A DNA stretch of 39,980 bases from Cyanobium sp. NIES-981 (GTDB taxonomy: Bacteria; Cyanobacteriota; Cyanobacteriia; PCC-6307; Cyanobiaceae): positions 1-39,980 of the forward strand of contig CAMDLO010000015.1 in assembly GCA_945901765.1 (NCBI GenBank), read 5' to 3'. Every line of letters starts with the position of its first letter. The stretch's first letter is position 1. Of this stretch, positions 1 to 10,213 are shown in pieces. The translations under genes and the position numbers were made by a program. The notes below the pieces were generated by a model. It did not search any database and was not told the origin of the DNA. It saw only the letters and a list, made by a program, of their open reading frames with translations.

Positions 1-33
1 GGCCAGAACGGTGAGGGTGTTGAGGATCTGCAT
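1..33 (-). CDS. psbZ: Photosystem II protein PsbZ, N-terminal fragment (tentative)
   Basis: Only eleven codons lie inside the window, cut by the left edge. The complementary strand starts at an ATG (33-31) and reads [11 protein letters not shown], a hydrophobic start resembling the first residues of PsbZ (Ycf9) as I remember it from marine Synechococcus. PsbZ is a small two-helix thylakoid protein of the photosystem II core. No Shine-Dalgarno sequence is visible upstream. The fragment is too short to be certain, and another membrane protein could start this way. It is divergent from mutS, so the 34-195 interval would have to hold promoters for both genes. Confidence 0.45.
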   Translation of the reverse strand, partial: MQILNTLTVLA

Positions 34-195
34 GGATCTGGGGCGGTTCCGGACCGGTCAGTGGCCGGATTCTCACACGCAGACCCGGCGCCTCCGACAA
101 CTTGCTTCACATCTCGATGCCGGCCGGCCGACCTACGATCGCCGCCAGCACCTGATGAAGCCGTGGCTGCGGAAGCCGAGCAACAGCTTTCGCTG

Positions 196-3105
196 ATGGC
201 CGGCCTTGAGGTGCAGGGCGATCTGTTCGGAGCAGCGGGCAACAGCAAGGGCCGCTCAGCAGCCGAGGCCGCTGAGGCCGGGATCGGGGCGAGGGGCCTG
301 AGCGAGGGCCGCCAGCGGCCCCGCCAGCGGCGCCAGCCGCCCGGGTCGGCCGCCGGCAGCCCGGACCCTGCTGGGCAGGCACACCCGAGCGATGACGACA
401 TCGACCTACCGGCCTGGCACCACCACCGCCTGGTGAACCCCCAGCAGCTCACCCCGATGCTGCGTCACTACGTGGAGCTCAAGGCGGCCCACCCCGAACG
501 CCTGCTGCTTTACCGCCTGGGTGATTTCTTCGAGTGTTTCTTCGAAGACGCCATCACCGCCTCGCGCCTGCTGGAGCTCACCCTCACCGGCAAGGAAGGC
601 GGCAAGGCGATCGGCCGGGTGCCGATGGCCGGCATCCCCCACCACGCCGCCGAGCGCTACTGCGGTGAGCTGGTGCGCCGCGGCCACAGCGTGGCCCTGT
701 GCGATCAGGTGGAAACCACACCGGCCAAAGGCGAACTGCTTCGACGCGAGATCACCCGGGTGCTCACCCCCGGCACGGTGCTGGAGGAGGGGATGCTCGC
801 CGCCCGCTGCAACAACTGGCTATGCGCCGTGGTGCTGGAGAGGCCGGCCGGCGGGGCCGCCGAGCCTGAACGGAACTCCGAGCGGACGGGGCTCCGCTGG
901 GGTCTGGCCATCGCCGATGTGAGCACGGGCGAATTCCGGGTCACCGAGCGCAGCGGCAGCGACGCCCTGCACCAGGAACTGCTGCAGGTGGAGGCCGCCG
1001 AAGTGCTCTGGCCCGGGGGACTGGCGGTCGGCGCTGCCGGCAGCAGCGGCGTGGCGGCGCCCCCCGGCTGGTGCCCCCCCGGCCTGCTGCTCACCCCCCT
1101 GCCCCGCACTCCCTTCGAGGCGCCGGAAGCCAGCGCCACGCTTAGACAGCGCTTCGGCCTGGCCAGCCTTGACGGCCTCGGTCTGGGCGAGCTGCCCCTG
1201 GCCCTGCGGGCCGCCGGCGGCCTGGTGCACTACCTCGACGGCACCACAGGCGGCCCCAGCGGCGCCGGCGACCAGGCCCAGGTTCCCCTCGATCTGCCCA
1301 CCAGCTGGCACGCCGGCGATGCCCTGGTGCTCGATGCGGCCACCCGCCGCAACCTGGAGCTCACCAGAACCCAGCTGGGCGGCCAGCTGCAGGGCTCCCT
1401 GCTGTGGGCCCTGGATCGCACCCACACGGCCATGGGCGGCCGCTGCCTGCGCCGCTGGATCAAGGCGCCGCTGGTGGATCGCGCCGCCATCCTCAGGCGC
1501 CAGGGCGGCGTGAGCGAGCTGGTGGCCCAGAGGCCCCTGCGGCTGGCGGTGCGACGGCTGCTGCGGCCCATGGGTGACCTGGAGCGCCTGGCTGGCCGAG
1601 CCGGTGCCGGCACCGCCTCGGCGCGGGATCTGGTGGCCCTGGCCGATGGGCTTGAGCGCCTGCCCCTGCTGGCGGCGCAGCTGGCCCAGGCCGGCAGCGC
1701 GCCCCTGCAGGCCCTGGCCCGCCCCTGGCCCGAACTGATGGAACTGGCCGCCGCGCTGCGCCACTCCCTGCTCGATACCCCCCCGCTGAGCCTGACCGAA
1801 GGCGGCCTGATCCACGACGGCGTCGATCCGCTGCTTGACAACCTGCGCAACCAGCTCGACGACCAGGACGCCTGGCTGGCCCAGCAGGAGGCCACCGAGC
1901 GCCGCGCCAGTGGCATCAGCACCCTCAAGCTCCAATACCACCGCACCTTCGGCTACTTCCTGGCGGTGAGCCGGGCCAAGGCCGGCGCCGTGCCGGAGCA
2001 CTGGATCCGCCGCCAGACACTGGCCAACGAGGAGCGCTTCGTCACCCCGGATCTCAAGGCGCGCGAGGGCCAGATCCAGCAGCTGAGGGCCCGCGCCGCC
2101 CAGCGGGAGTACGAGCTGTTCTGCGGCCTGCGGGCACGCGTGGGCGAGCAGGCCGCCGCCATCCGCAGCGCCGCCCGCCTGGTGGCCGAGCTCGACGCCA
2201 TGGCCTCCCTGGCCGAGGTGGCCGCCACCGGCGGCTACTGCTGCCCCGAACTCACCGACCCCGAGGGTCCCGACGCCCGCCTGCTCCACATTGAGGCCGG
2301 CCGCCACCCGGTGGTGGAGCAGCTGCTGGTGGAGGAGCCCTTCACGCCCAACAGCCTGGCCCTGGGTTCAGCGACTGCAGCCGCCCCCGGCGACCCCGAG
2401 CCGCTCCCCGACCTGCTGATCCTCACCGGCCCCAACGCCAGCGGCAAGAGCTGCTACCTGCGCCAGAGCGGCCTGCTGCAGCTGATGGCCCAGATGGGCT
2501 GCTGGATCCCGGCACAATCGGCCCGCCTCGGCATCGCCGATCGGATCTTCACCCGCGTCGGCGCCGGCGACGACCTGGCGGCCGGCCAGTCCACCTTCAT
2601 GGTGGAAATGGCCGAAACGGCCAACATCCTGCACCACGCCTCGCCACGCTCGCTGGTGCTGCTCGATGAGATCGGCCGCGGCACCGCCACCTTCGACGGC
2701 CTCTCGATCGCCTGGGCCGTGGCCGAACATCTGGCCACCCCGGCGGAACGCGGCGGCATCGGTGCCCGCAGCGTCTTTGCCACGCACTACCACGAGCTCA
2801 ACGCCCTGGCCGGCCAGCTGGCCACCGTCGCCAACGCCCAGGTGCTGGTGGAGGAGACCGGCGACAGCCTGCGCTTCCTGCACCGGGTGGTGAGCGGCGG
2901 CGCCAGCCGCAGCTACGGCATCGAGGCCGCCCGCCTGGCCGGGGTGCCCGCCCCCGTTCTGCAGCGCGCCCGCCAGGTGCTGGAGCGCATCGAGGCCAAC
3001 AGCCAGATCACCTTGGAACCTGCCGGCCCAGGGACCCCACCCTCTGCCCAGGCGGCAGCGCGCCCATCACGCACCACTCAGACGGACGGCGCGCTCGCCG
3101 CCTGA
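196..3105 (+). CDS. mutS: DNA mismatch repair protein MutS
   Basis: MutS recognises mismatches and small loops and starts ATP-dependent repair. From the ATG at 196 the protein has 969 residues. The mismatch-recognition motif is GDFFECF (about 109-115), with the usual Phe-x-Glu but Phe where many families have Tyr. The ABC-type ATPase near the C-terminus shows Walker A GPNASGKS (about 745), Walker [10 protein letters not shown], and the ATHYHEL motif. The frame stays open upstream to a GTG at 61. I prefer 196 because the motif VQGDLFG, normally near the MutS start, follows at once, and because 61 would run through the space needed by the divergent psbZ-like promoter. The stop overlaps the convergent cobH gene by 28 bases. 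No mutL is in the window. Confidence 0.95.
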   Translation: MAGLEVQGDLFGAAGNSKGRSAAEAAEAGIGARGLSEGRQRPRQRRQPPGSAAGSPDPAGQAHPSDDDIDLPAWHHHRLVNPQQLTPMLRHYVELKAAHPERLLLYRLGDFFECFFEDAITASRLLELTLTGKEGGKAIGRVPMAGIPHHAAERYCGELVRRGHSVALCDQVETTPAKGELLRREITRVLTPGTVLEEGMLAARCNNWLCAVVLERPAGGAAEPERNSERTGLRWGLAIADVSTGEFRVTERSGSDALHQELLQVEAAEVLWPGGLAVGAAGSSGVAAPPGWCPPGLLLTPLPRTPFEAPEASATLRQRFGLASLDGLGLGELPLALRAAGGLVHYLDGTTGGPSGAGDQAQVPLDLPTSWHAGDALVLDAATRRNLELTRTQLGGQLQGSLLWALDRTHTAMGGRCLRRWIKAPLVDRAAILRRQGGVSELVAQRPLRLAVRRLLRPMGDLERLAGRAGAGTASARDLVALADGLERLPLLAAQLAQAGSAPLQALARPWPELMELAAALRHSLLDTPPLSLTEGGLIHDGVDPLLDNLRNQLDDQDAWLAQQEATERRASGISTLKLQYHRTFGYFLAVSRAKAGAVPEHWIRRQTLANEERFVTPDLKAREGQIQQLRARAAQREYELFCGLRARVGEQAAAIRSAARLVAELDAMASLAEVAATGGYCCPELTDPEGPDARLLHIEAGRHPVVEQLLVEEPFTPNSLALGSATAAAPGDPEPLPDLLILTGPNASGKSCYLRQSGLLQLMAQMGCWIPAQSARLGIADRIFTRVGAGDDLAAGQSTFMVEMAETANILHHASPRSLVLLDEIGRGTATFDGLSIAWAVAEHLATPAERGGIGARSVFATHYHELNALAGQLATVANAQVLVEETGDSLRFLHRVVSGGASRSYGIEAARLAGVPAPVLQRARQVLERIEANSQITLEPAGPGTPPSAQAAARPSRTTQTDGALAA

Positions 3106-3788
3106 AGCCAGGCCGCCCGCAGCAGGGCGTTGCAGGCGGCGGCCACCAGTCCGGCTCCGCCCTTGGAGCCCTCGAGCCGAATGTGTGCCAGGCCACTGGC
3201 AGCCAGGTGGCACTTGCTCTCCGCCACTCCCACAAACCCCACCGGCATGCCGATCACCAGCGCGGGCGGCTGTGCTGTCGCATTCCCACACCCATGCTCG
3301 GCCGCAAGGAAGCCCGCCTGCTCCAGCAGCACCTCCAGAGCCGTGGGGGCGCTGCCGATCAGCACCACCGGCGCCACCCGCGGCAACCCCCCGGGCTGCC
3401 CCCTCTCCGCCAGCGCCCGGGCCATGCCCGCCGCAGCCCGGGTCGAGCCGACCGGCGCATGCTCAGGGGCCCACTCCAGCACGCTCCGCACCGGATTGCC
3501 GAAGGTGCGGCGGGCCATCGGCGCCACCGCCGCCGCCGCCATCGCCGTGTCCGTGAGAATCGGCGCCCCTGCCGCCAGAGCGGCCAGACCCAGCTCGCAG
3601 GCCTCTGGCGTGAAGCGCACCGCGCCAGCCAGTTCCGGATCGCCGCTGCTGTGAATCAGGCGCAGCACCACATCCTGCTGGAGCGAACCGAGCGAGGTCA
3701 GGGCTGCCGCCACCGCCGGCATTGCCTGGATGATCCGCAGACTTTCGCCGAAGATCGGGTGATCAAACGCAGCGCCGGCGGCCGGCAT
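3078..3788 (-). CDS. cobH: Precorrin-8X methylmutase (cobH/cbiC family)
   Basis: CobH/CbiC moves the C11 methyl group to C12 of precorrin-8, giving hydrogenobyrinic acid or its cobalt form in corrin-ring (vitamin B12 / pseudo-B12) synthesis. The 236-residue protein has the family N-terminus ([11 protein letters not shown]) and the RLIHSSGD motif with the probable catalytic histidine at about 46. Later come ILTDTAMA and the C-terminal stretch [13 protein letters not shown]. The frame stays open far upstream, but that part is antisense to holA. The ATG at 3788 gives the normal family length and follows a purine-rich GGAAG. The gene is divergent from holA and overlaps the 3' end of mutS. A second corrin gene, cbiD, lies 33 kb away. 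Confidence 0.92.
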   Translation of the reverse strand: MPAAGAAFDHPIFGESLRIIQAMPAVAAALTSLGSLQQDVVLRLIHSSGDPELAGAVRFTPEACELGLAALAAGAPILTDTAMAAAAVAPMARRTFGNPVRSVLEWAPEHAPVGSTRAAAGMARALAERGQPGGLPRVAPVVLIGSAPTALEVLLEQAGFLAAEHGCGNATAQPPALVIGMPVGFVGVAESKCHLAASGLAHIRLEGSKGGAGLVAAACNALLRAAWLQAASAPSV

Positions 3789-3818
3789 GGAACATCTTCC
3801 GTCGCCCGCCCACCCTGA

Positions 3819-3848
3819 CGCATACCGTCCCTGGCTCAGACTGACCAA
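3819..3848 (-). promoter_or_regulatory. Candidate sigma-70 promoter for cobH
   Basis: On the minus strand, TTGGTC (3848-3843) and TATGCG (3824-3819) are separated by 18 bases, and the -10 box ends about 30 bases before the cobH start codon. The match is only moderate. It sits in the 114-base space between the divergent cobH and holA starts, where promoters for both genes are expected. Confidence 0.3.
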
Positions 3849-3902
3849 GGCCCTGCGGATCTGAGCAGTCCGCTGTCCCCCAGAGCCCGCCCCCTCCGCC
3901 CC

Positions 3903-4928
3903 ATGCCGATCCACCTGTTCTGGGGCGACGATGAAGCAGCCCGCACCCGCGCCGTCGAAGCGCTGGTGCAGACCCACCTCGATCCAGCCTGGGCCAGCCT
4001 CAACCTCAGCCGTCTCGATGGGCACGACCCCAGCCAGGCCGCGCAGTGCCTGGTGGAAGCCCGCACGCCCCCCTTCGGCAGCGGCAGCCGGGTGGTGGTG
4101 CTGCAACGCAGTCCGTTCTGCAACCAATGCCCAGCCGACCTGGCCGAGGGCTTCGAGACCGCCCTGGCCCAGGTGGCCGACGGCTGCCACCTGCTTCTGG
4201 TGAGCACCGGCAAACCTGATGCCCGGCTGCGCACCACCAAGGCTCTGCAGAAACTGGTGAAGGCCGGCATGGCCAGCGAGCAGAGCTTCGCCCTGCCGGC
4301 GATCTGGGATGGAGCAGGGCAGGTGGAGCTGGTGGCCCGCACCGCCCATGCACTGGGCCTGCAGCTGGAACCCGCCGCCGCCGAGGCTCTGGCCGACGCG
4401 ATCGGCAGCGACAGCGCCCGACTGAGCAGCGAACTGGAGAAGCTGAGCCTGTTTGCCGCCAACGGATCCGGGAGCCCAGCCGCGATCAGCCTCGCCGCCG
4501 TGCAGGCGCTGGTCGGCGGCCGAAGCACCAGCGCCCTGGCAGTGGGGGAGGCCCTGCTGGCGAACCGGCCGGCCGATGCCATTGCCCTGGTGGATGCCCT
4601 CCTGGCCGCCAACGAACCGGGGCTGCGCATCGTCGCTTCGCTCACCAGTCAGATCCGGGGCTGGCTGTGGGTGGCTCTGCTCGACAGCCAGGGAGAGACG
4701 GATGTGACCGCCATCGCCAAAGCCGCCGGCATCGGCAACCCCAAGCGCATCTACGTGCTGCGCAAGCAGATTCGCGGCCGCAAGGCCGCCGACTTTCTGC
4801 GCCTGCTGCGCCAACTGCTTGAAGTGGAAGCAGCGCTCAAACGCGGTCGGGAGGCTGGCGATGCGTTCCGGGACGGTTTCCTGGGCCTGGGCGATGCGGG
4901 GATGGTCCCCAGCAGCGGCGGCGGATAA
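3903..4928 (+). CDS. holA: DNA polymerase III subunit delta
   Basis: HolA is the delta subunit of the clamp-loader complex. It opens the beta sliding clamp and works with the DnaX product encoded at 21.7 kb. The 341-residue protein opens with MPIHLFWGDDE, the short strand and acidic turn typical of cyanobacterial delta subunits, where a degenerate AAA+ nucleotide site would be. It continues with alpha-helical segments, the DSARLSSELEKLSLF stretch common to delta proteins, and a helical C-terminal collar domain ending in a Leu/Glu-rich helix (LRLLRQLLEVEAALKRG). Sequence conservation in this family is low, so the call rests on overall pattern and on its place just upstream of lysC. No Shine-Dalgarno sequence is evident. 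Confidence 0.88.
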   Translation: MPIHLFWGDDEAARTRAVEALVQTHLDPAWASLNLSRLDGHDPSQAAQCLVEARTPPFGSGSRVVVLQRSPFCNQCPADLAEGFETALAQVADGCHLLLVSTGKPDARLRTTKALQKLVKAGMASEQSFALPAIWDGAGQVELVARTAHALGLQLEPAAAEALADAIGSDSARLSSELEKLSLFAANGSGSPAAISLAAVQALVGGRSTSALAVGEALLANRPADAIALVDALLAANEPGLRIVASLTSQIRGWLWVALLDSQGETDVTAIAKAAGIGNPKRIYVLRKQIRGRKAADFLRLLRQLLEVEAALKRGREAGDAFRDGFLGLGDAGMVPSSGGG

Positions 4929-4966
4929 TCAGCGCTTGCATCCGTTGTCGTCACCGCACCCCTGCC

Positions 4967-6799
4967 ATGGCCCTGCTGGTTCAGAAATTCGGGGGCACCT
5001 CCGTGGCCGATGTGGACCGCATCCAGGCCGTGGCCAGGCGGATCGCCCGCAGCCGGGAGGATGGGCATGACCTGGTGATCGTGGTGTCGGCCATGGGTCA
5101 CACCACGGATGAACTCACCGGCCTGGCCAGGGCGATCAGCAGCGATCCACCCCGACGGGAGATGGACATGCTGCTGTCAACCGGCGAGCAGGTCTCGATC
5201 GCGCTCCTGTCGATGGCCCTCCATGGCCTGGGAGTGCCGGCGATGTCGATGACGGGCACCCAGGCGGGAATCGTCACCGAATCAGCCCACGGCCGGGCGC
5301 GCATCCTGGAGATCCGCACCGAGCGGCTGCATCATCTGCTGGCCGATGGGCATGTGCTGGTGGTGGCGGGCTTCCAGGGAACCAGCAGCTCCGCCGCCGG
5401 CACGCCTGAGATCACCACGCTCGGCCGGGGCGGCTCCGACACGTCCGCCGTGGCCCTGGCCGCAGCCCTCGGCGCCGACGCCTGCGAGATCTACACCGAT
5501 GTGCCCGGGGTGCTGACCACCGATCCGCGCAAAGTGGCCGACGCCCAGCTGATGGCGGAGGTGACCTGCAACGAGATGCTTGAACTGGCGAGCCTGGGTG
5601 CCGCCGTGCTGCATCCGCGGGCGGTGGAGATCGCCCGGAACTATGGGGTGCCCCTGATCGTGCGTTCCAGCTGGAGCGAAGCGCCCGGGACCCGACTCAC
5701 CAGTGGCACCGCCCGGCCGATCGGCCACGGCGGCCTGGAACTCGGCAAACCCGTGGATGGAGCAGAGCTGGAGGACGATCAGGGCCTGATCGCCCTGGCC
5801 CATGTCCCCGACTGTCCCGGCGTTGCCGCCCAGCTGTTCGAGGCCCTCGGTGCGGCTGATCTGAATGTGGATCTGATCGTGCAGGCCACCCACGAGGGGG
5901 CCTCGAACGACATCGCCTTCACCCTTCCCGCCACCGATCTGGACCGGGCCCAGCTGGTGTGCCGGGAGGTGTTGGCCGGCCTCGGCGCCACCCCCGGAGA
6001 AGAGGGTGGCGCCCAGCTGAGCGCCGAAGCCGGGCTGGCCAAGCTCAGCATCGCCGGGGCCGGCATCATGGGTCGTCCAGGAGTGGCGGCACGGCTGTTC
6101 GACACCCTGGCGCGCAGCGGCATCAACCTCCGCCTGATCGCCACCAGCGAGGTGAAGGTGAGCTGTCTGGTGGCGGGTGATCAAGGCAGCAAGGCCCTGC
6201 GCGCTGCCGCCGAAGCTTTTGAACTGCACGAAAGCCAGCTGCGCCCCAATCCCGAACCGCCGACCCAGCTGCACCTGCCGGCGGTGCGTGGCGTGGCGCT
6301 CGATCTGGGCCAGGCCCAGGTGGCGGTGCGACGGGTGCCCGATCGTCCTGGCACAGCCGCCGCAGTCTGCCGCTCCCTGGCCGATGCCGGCATCTGTCTG
6401 GAAGCGATCGTGCAATCAGAGCGCACGCACGGCAGCGCCCCCCAGCTGAGCCGAGACATCAGCTTCACCCTCAAACGCGACGACCGCGCCCGGGCCGAGC
6501 TGGCCCTCGCGCCCCTGTTGCAGCAATGGCCGGGTGCCCGCTTCGAGGAGGGTGCCGCCATCGCCCGGGTGAGCGCCGTTGGCGCCGGCATGCCCTGCAC
6601 CGCCGGCACCGCCGCCCGCATGTTCCGAGCTCTCGCTGATCAAGGCATCAACATCGAGCTGATCGCCACCAGTGAAATCCGCACCAGCTGCGTGGTGGCC
6701 GAAGCCGAAGGCGTACGCGCTCTGCAGACCGTGCACGCCGCCTTCGATCTGGGGGGCGAGGTGGCTCACAGAGCCGAGGGGAGCGAGGCCCCAGGCTGA
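4967..6799 (+). CDS. lysC: Aspartate kinase with four ACT domains
   Basis: LysC phosphorylates aspartate, the first committed step to lysine, threonine and methionine. The 610-residue protein starts with the kinase signature [10 protein letters not shown] and carries [11 protein letters not shown] (151-161) and [13 protein letters not shown] (176-188). The catalytic domain is followed by four ACT-like repeats at about 274-345, 357-424, 441-523 and 530-594. Repeats 1 and 3 share [12 protein letters not shown] / [12 protein letters not shown], and repeats 2 and 4 share [10 protein letters not shown] / [10 protein letters not shown]. The regulatory part is therefore a duplicated pair, as known for cyanobacterial aspartokinases and about 150-200 residues longer than the common two-ACT form. 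ACT domains bind lysine or threonine for feedback inhibition. Which ligand acts here cannot be read from sequence. asd and dapA lie 8-10 kb downstream. Confidence 0.96.
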   Translation: MALLVQKFGGTSVADVDRIQAVARRIARSREDGHDLVIVVSAMGHTTDELTGLARAISSDPPRREMDMLLSTGEQVSIALLSMALHGLGVPAMSMTGTQAGIVTESAHGRARILEIRTERLHHLLADGHVLVVAGFQGTSSSAAGTPEITTLGRGGSDTSAVALAAALGADACEIYTDVPGVLTTDPRKVADAQLMAEVTCNEMLELASLGAAVLHPRAVEIARNYGVPLIVRSSWSEAPGTRLTSGTARPIGHGGLELGKPVDGAELEDDQGLIALAHVPDCPGVAAQLFEALGAADLNVDLIVQATHEGASNDIAFTLPATDLDRAQLVCREVLAGLGATPGEEGGAQLSAEAGLAKLSIAGAGIMGRPGVAARLFDTLARSGINLRLIATSEVKVSCLVAGDQGSKALRAAAEAFELHESQLRPNPEPPTQLHLPAVRGVALDLGQAQVAVRRVPDRPGTAAAVCRSLADAGICLEAIVQSERTHGSAPQLSRDISFTLKRDDRARAELALAPLLQQWPGARFEEGAAIARVSAVGAGMPCTAGTAARMFRALADQGINIELIATSEIRTSCVVAEAEGVRALQTVHAAFDLGGEVAHRAEGSEAPG

Positions 6800-6814
6800 G
6801 CCTGCGCTTCAGGC
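6800..6814. terminator. Small inverted repeat between convergent lysC and uvrB
   Basis: GCCTG (6800-6804) and CAGGC (6810-6814) form a five-base stem around a five-base loop, placed exactly where the lysC and uvrB reading frames end facing each other. There is no T-run, so any terminator role is inference. Confidence 0.3.
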
Positions 6815-8818
6815 CTTGCCCACCAGCTTCTGGCGCAGGCCCTTGATGCGGTCGCGCAGGTTGGCCGCCTCTTCGAACTCCAGGTTCTTGGCGGCAGCTT
6901 TCATCTTGTCTTCGAGCTGCTGAATCAGCTCCGGCAGGGAATCGAGGGGCACCGCGTTGTGTTCGGCCTGCTCGGCGGCCTGCTCCAGCTGCTCGTCGTT
7001 GAGCCGGCGCGACACCTCCAGAAAGGCCAGGATCGAGTTGCCCGCCCGCTTGCCGGCCGGGGTGGGCGTGATGCCGTGCTTGGCGTTGTAGGCGTGCTGG
7101 ATGGCCCGGCGGCGCTCTGTCTCGGAGATGGCCTTGGCCATCGAATCAGTGAGGTTGTCGGCGTAGAGCAGGGCCACTCCCTCCACGTGGCGGGCGGCGC
7201 GGCCGATCGTCTGGATCAAGGAGCGCTCGGCCCGCAGGAAGCCCTCCTTGTCGGCATCGAGGATCGCCACCAGCGACACCTCGGGCAGATCGAGACCCTC
7301 GCGCAGCAGGTTCACCCCCACCAGCACGTCGTATTCACCATTCCTGAGGTCCTGGATGATCTCAATCCGCTCGATCGAGTGGATCTCCGAGTGCAGATAG
7401 CGCACCCGCACGCCGTTCTCGGCCAGGTAGTCGGTGAGGTCTTCGGCCATGCGCTTGGTGAGCGTGGTCACCAGAACCCGCTCCTGCTTGTCGGCCCGCA
7501 CGCGGATCTCGCCGAGCAGGTCGTCCACCTGGCCGTCGGTGGGGCGCACCTCCACCACCGGATCGAGCACACCGGTGGGGCGGATCACCTGCTCCACCAC
7601 CTGGCCATCGCTCTGCTCCAGCTCCCAGTTGCCCGGCGTGGCGCTCACAAAGATGCTCTGGCGGGCCTTCTGCCAGAACTCCTCCCCCTTGAGCGGCCGG
7701 TTGTCGGCGGCGCTGGGCAGCCGGAAACCGTGCTCAATCAGCACCTGCTTGCGTGATTGATCGCCGTTGTACATCGCCTGCAGCTGGCTGCAGGTGACGT
7801 GGGATTCATCGACGACCAGCAGCCAGTCGTCAGGAAAATAATCAATCAGGCACTCCGGCGGGGTGCCTGCTTCGCGGCCGGCCAGATGGCGGGCGTAGTT
7901 CTCCACGCCATTGCAATAGCCCACCTGCTCGAGCATCTCCAGGTCGTAGGTGGTGCGTTGCTCCAGCCGCTGGGCCTCCAGCAGTCGGCCCTGGCTGTTG
8001 AGCAGTTCCAGCCGCTCCCGCAGCTCGCTGCGGATCGCCTTGATCGCCTCAGCCAGGCGTTCCTTCGGGGTCACGAAGTGCTTGGCCGGGTAGATGTTGA
8101 TGGTCTCCAGGCTCTGCAGGATCTCGCCGGTGGTGGGGTCCACATAGCGGATCGCCTCCACCTCGTCGCCGAAGAGCTCGATGCGCACCAGCCGGTCTTC
8201 GTAGGCCGGACCGATCTCCAGCACGTCGCCGCGCACGCGGAAGCGACCCCGGGAGATCTCCACGTCGTTGCGGGAATACTGGTTGTTCACCAGCTCGCGC
8301 AGGGAGCCACGCAGGTTGAGGGTGTCGCCCACCTGGAACTTCACCGCCGCCTTGAGGTATTCGCTGGGAATCCCCAGGCCGTAGATGCAGCTGATCGAAG
8401 CCACCACGATGACATCGCGGCGCTCAAACAGCGAGCGGGTCGCCGAGTGGCGCAGCATGTCGATCTCTTCGTTGATCGACGCCGTCTTGGCGATGTAGGT
8501 ATCGGAGACGGGCACATACGCCTCCGGCTGGTAATAGTCGTAGTAAGAGATGAAATATTCAACGGCATTGTTGGGGAAGAATTCCCGCAGCTCGTTGCAC
8601 AGCTGGGCCGCCAGGGTCTTGTTGTGGGCCAGCACCAGCGTCGGTCTGCCGGTGCGGGCAATCACATTGGCAATGGTGAAGGTCTTGCCGGTGCCGGTGG
8701 CCCCCAGCAGGGTCTGATAGCGCTCGCCAGCTTCGACTCCAGCCACCAGGCTTCGGATCGCCTCGGGCTGGTCGCCCTTGGGCTCATAGGGGGCGTGCAG
8801 CTGGAAGGGAACAACCAT
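6809..8818 (-). CDS. uvrB: UvrABC system protein B (excinuclease subunit B)
   Basis: UvrB verifies DNA damage delivered by UvrA and recruits UvrC for nucleotide excision repair. The 669-residue protein is full length. Walker A is GATGTGKT (39-46). The damage-sensing beta-hairpin with its conserved tyrosines, [12 protein letters not shown], is at 92-103. The DEAD-type Walker B is DESH (337-340). Helicase motifs [17 protein letters not shown] and QTIGRAARH follow, and a C-terminal UVR motif (roughly 628-663) that contacts UvrC. The start at 8818 is an ATG giving the family N-terminus. The gene converges with lysC. No LexA-type operator was recognised in the 53 bases upstream. Confidence 0.97.
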   Translation of the reverse strand: MVVPFQLHAPYEPKGDQPEAIRSLVAGVEAGERYQTLLGATGTGKTFTIANVIARTGRPTLVLAHNKTLAAQLCNELREFFPNNAVEYFISYYDYYQPEAYVPVSDTYIAKTASINEEIDMLRHSATRSLFERRDVIVVASISCIYGLGIPSEYLKAAVKFQVGDTLNLRGSLRELVNNQYSRNDVEISRGRFRVRGDVLEIGPAYEDRLVRIELFGDEVEAIRYVDPTTGEILQSLETINIYPAKHFVTPKERLAEAIKAIRSELRERLELLNSQGRLLEAQRLEQRTTYDLEMLEQVGYCNGVENYARHLAGREAGTPPECLIDYFPDDWLLVVDESHVTCSQLQAMYNGDQSRKQVLIEHGFRLPSAADNRPLKGEEFWQKARQSIFVSATPGNWELEQSDGQVVEQVIRPTGVLDPVVEVRPTDGQVDDLLGEIRVRADKQERVLVTTLTKRMAEDLTDYLAENGVRVRYLHSEIHSIERIEIIQDLRNGEYDVLVGVNLLREGLDLPEVSLVAILDADKEGFLRAERSLIQTIGRAARHVEGVALLYADNLTDSMAKAISETERRRAIQHAYNAKHGITPTPAGKRAGNSILAFLEVSRRLNDEQLEQAAEQAEHNAVPLDSLPELIQQLEDKMKAAAKNLEFEEAANLRDRIKGLRQKLVGKA

Positions 8819-8871
8819 GCGGTCATTGTCGGACAGACCGCCTGGTTCTGCGGGGGCAGGCGCGGGCAGAT

Positions 8872-9300
8872 TCAGCCGACCGGCAGGCCACTGAACACCA
8901 CGGAGACCCGGGTGAGGTCCACATCAAGACCAAGAATGCGCAGGATCACGGTCGAGAGCACGGCGTAGACGATGGCGCCGAGCACCGCGCTCATCACACC
9001 GTTGCGCAGGCGGAAGCCCTTGATCAGCCAGGCGGCCAGACCGAACAGGATCACGGTGATCAACCAGTTGAACACCCAGGTGATCGGACTGATGAAACCA
9101 CCGAAGCTGGCGATCGCCCAGGGCAGGGCCAGCAACGCCTTGAGCGGGAGGATCAGCAGCGTGCCGAGCAGGCCGATCACCACGGCCGACAGCAGGGCAA
9201 CGCCAAAATTCTCCATCTCGACGCCGAGGGGTAGCCAGGCCACGATCAGCAGAATCACGGCGCGAACCGGCCACTGAAGCAGCCACACCAGAGAACCCAT
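8872..9300 (-). CDS. Phage holin family 4 (PF04020-type) membrane protein
   Basis: This 142-residue protein is almost entirely hydrophobic, with about four transmembrane segments (roughly residues 8-25, 32-60, 73-95 and 101-125). The pattern, including [20 protein letters not shown] and the FGGFISPI turn, fits the superfamily-IV phage-holin fold common as chromosomal single genes in cyanobacteria and actinobacteria. Despite the family name nothing here indicates a prophage: no endolysin, integrase or structural gene is nearby. Its physiological role is unknown. It probably lies in the plasma or thylakoid membrane. It is on the same strand as uvrB, 53 bases upstream of it, and could share a transcript. 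Confidence 0.75.
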   Translation of the reverse strand: MGSLVWLLQWPVRAVILLIVAWLPLGVEMENFGVALLSAVVIGLLGTLLILPLKALLALPWAIASFGGFISPITWVFNWLITVILFGLAAWLIKGFRLRNGVMSAVLGAIVYAVLSTVILRILGLDVDLTRVSVVFSGLPVG

Positions 9301-9339
9301 GAGTGGTCGGGAATCAACGCCCGCAACCTAGGCATGGGT

Positions 9340-9365
9340 CGCTCCGGTGTCATGTTGCCGGAGCG
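9340..9365 (-). terminator. Hairpin downstream of ycf23
   Basis: CGCTCCGG (9340-9347) and CCGGAGCG (9358-9365) are perfectly complementary over eight bases with a ten-base loop. The hairpin lies in the 138-base gap between the end of ycf23 and the start of the holin-fold gene, both on the minus strand. There is no clear T-run after it on that strand. It could end the ycf23 transcript or be a processing element. Confidence 0.45.
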
Positions 9366-9438
9366 TGTCAGAGCTCACATTCGGCGTGTTCAGCCTGCCG
9401 GTTCCCACCCGGGCAGCGACAGTTCGATCAACGACGGT

Positions 9439-10209
9439 TCAGACCGCTGCCGACACGCCACTGGCGAGCGCTTCCCGCAGGCTGCGCACCACCGCCACCA
9501 TGGCCAGTTCGTCGTTGAGCCGATTGACGGCCGAGCCCACACCCACACCAGCGGCACCAGCGGCGATGGCCAACGGCACCGTCACAGCGGAAAGCCCTGA
9601 CGCGCACAGCACCGGCACGCACCGATCCGCAGCGGCGAGTGCGCGGCTGATGCTGTGCGCTGCGGCCAGGGTGGGGGCGGCCTTCTCAATCAGGCCGAGG
9701 CTGCCGGCGCTGAAAGGGCGAGCACTGGTACCACCCTCGGTCTGAATCAGGTCGGCACCGGCGGCCACCAGCTCCACGGCCAGCTGTTCCTGCTGATCCA
9801 TCGGCAGACCGTGGGGCACGGTCACGCTCAACACCGTCTCAGGCAGCAGCCCCCGGGTCTGACGGGTGAGTGCCAGCACCTCGGCGGCGTCAAACACCCT
9901 GCCCAGAGGATAGAAGGCGTCGTAGTTGCCGATCTCCAGCAGGGTGGCGCCAGCCGCCACGGCAGCGGGGAACAGCTCGGGATCAACGGCGCTGACACAG
10001 ATCGGCAGGCCGCTGCGGGCGGACGCCAGACGCACCAGCTGGGCATCGGCTGCCACGTCCACCAGATCGGCGCCGCCGCGGCCTGCGGCCCGGCTGATGC
10101 GCTCAACGCTCGGGGCGTCAAAGTTGGTGAGGCCGGCGATCACCTTCAGGGCGCGGCGCTCAGCCAGGGCAGACCGGAGCGGGGCGGGCAGGCGATCGAG
10201 ACGCGACAT
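9439..10209 (-). CDS. ycf23: DUF561 / Ycf23 family protein
   Basis: The 256-residue protein matches the Ycf23/DUF561 family of cyanobacteria and plastids: the ALKVIAGLTNFD motif, then RGGADLVDVAAD, a central LPICVSAVDPELF, and a C-terminal SGLSAVTVPLAIAAGAAGVGVGSAVN. The alternation of short strands, Gly-rich turns and helices looks like a TIM-barrel with a phosphate-binding loop near the C-terminus, which is inference. The function of this family is not established. The ATG at 10209 gives the normal family length. The start codon is back to back with that of tilS on the other strand, leaving no intergenic promoter space. Confidence 0.85.
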   Translation of the reverse strand: MSRLDRLPAPLRSALAERRALKVIAGLTNFDAPSVERISRAAGRGGADLVDVAADAQLVRLASARSGLPICVSAVDPELFPAAVAAGATLLEIGNYDAFYPLGRVFDAAEVLALTRQTRGLLPETVLSVTVPHGLPMDQQEQLAVELVAAGADLIQTEGGTSARPFSAGSLGLIEKAAPTLAAAHSISRALAAADRCVPVLCASGLSAVTVPLAIAAGAAGVGVGSAVNRLNDELAMVAVVRSLREALASGVSAAV

Positions 10210-10213
10210 GCCG

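Noticed and set aside
61-195. 45-codon upstream extension of mutS from GTG 61
   Set aside because: No similarity to MutS N-termini; the normal start motif appears right after the ATG at 196.
11-196. 61-codon plus-strand frame ending at the mutS ATG (TGATG overlap)
   Set aside because: The overlap looked like coupling, but the peptide has no family resemblance and the interval must serve as the divergent promoter region.
820-2307. Long open frame antisense to mutS (495 codons)
   Set aside because: Typical of GC-rich DNA, where the frame opposite a gene stays open; its composition (Gly, Gln, Ala, His) mirrors mutS codons and shows no domain.
5282-6415. 377-codon frame antisense to lysC
   Set aside because: Shadow frame of a GC-rich gene; no domain, no ribosome site, and codons mirror those of lysC.
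8872-9300. Prophage remnant suggested by the holin-fold protein
   Set aside because: This family is a common solitary chromosomal membrane protein in cyanobacteria; no integrase, lysin or structural genes, and composition is host-like.
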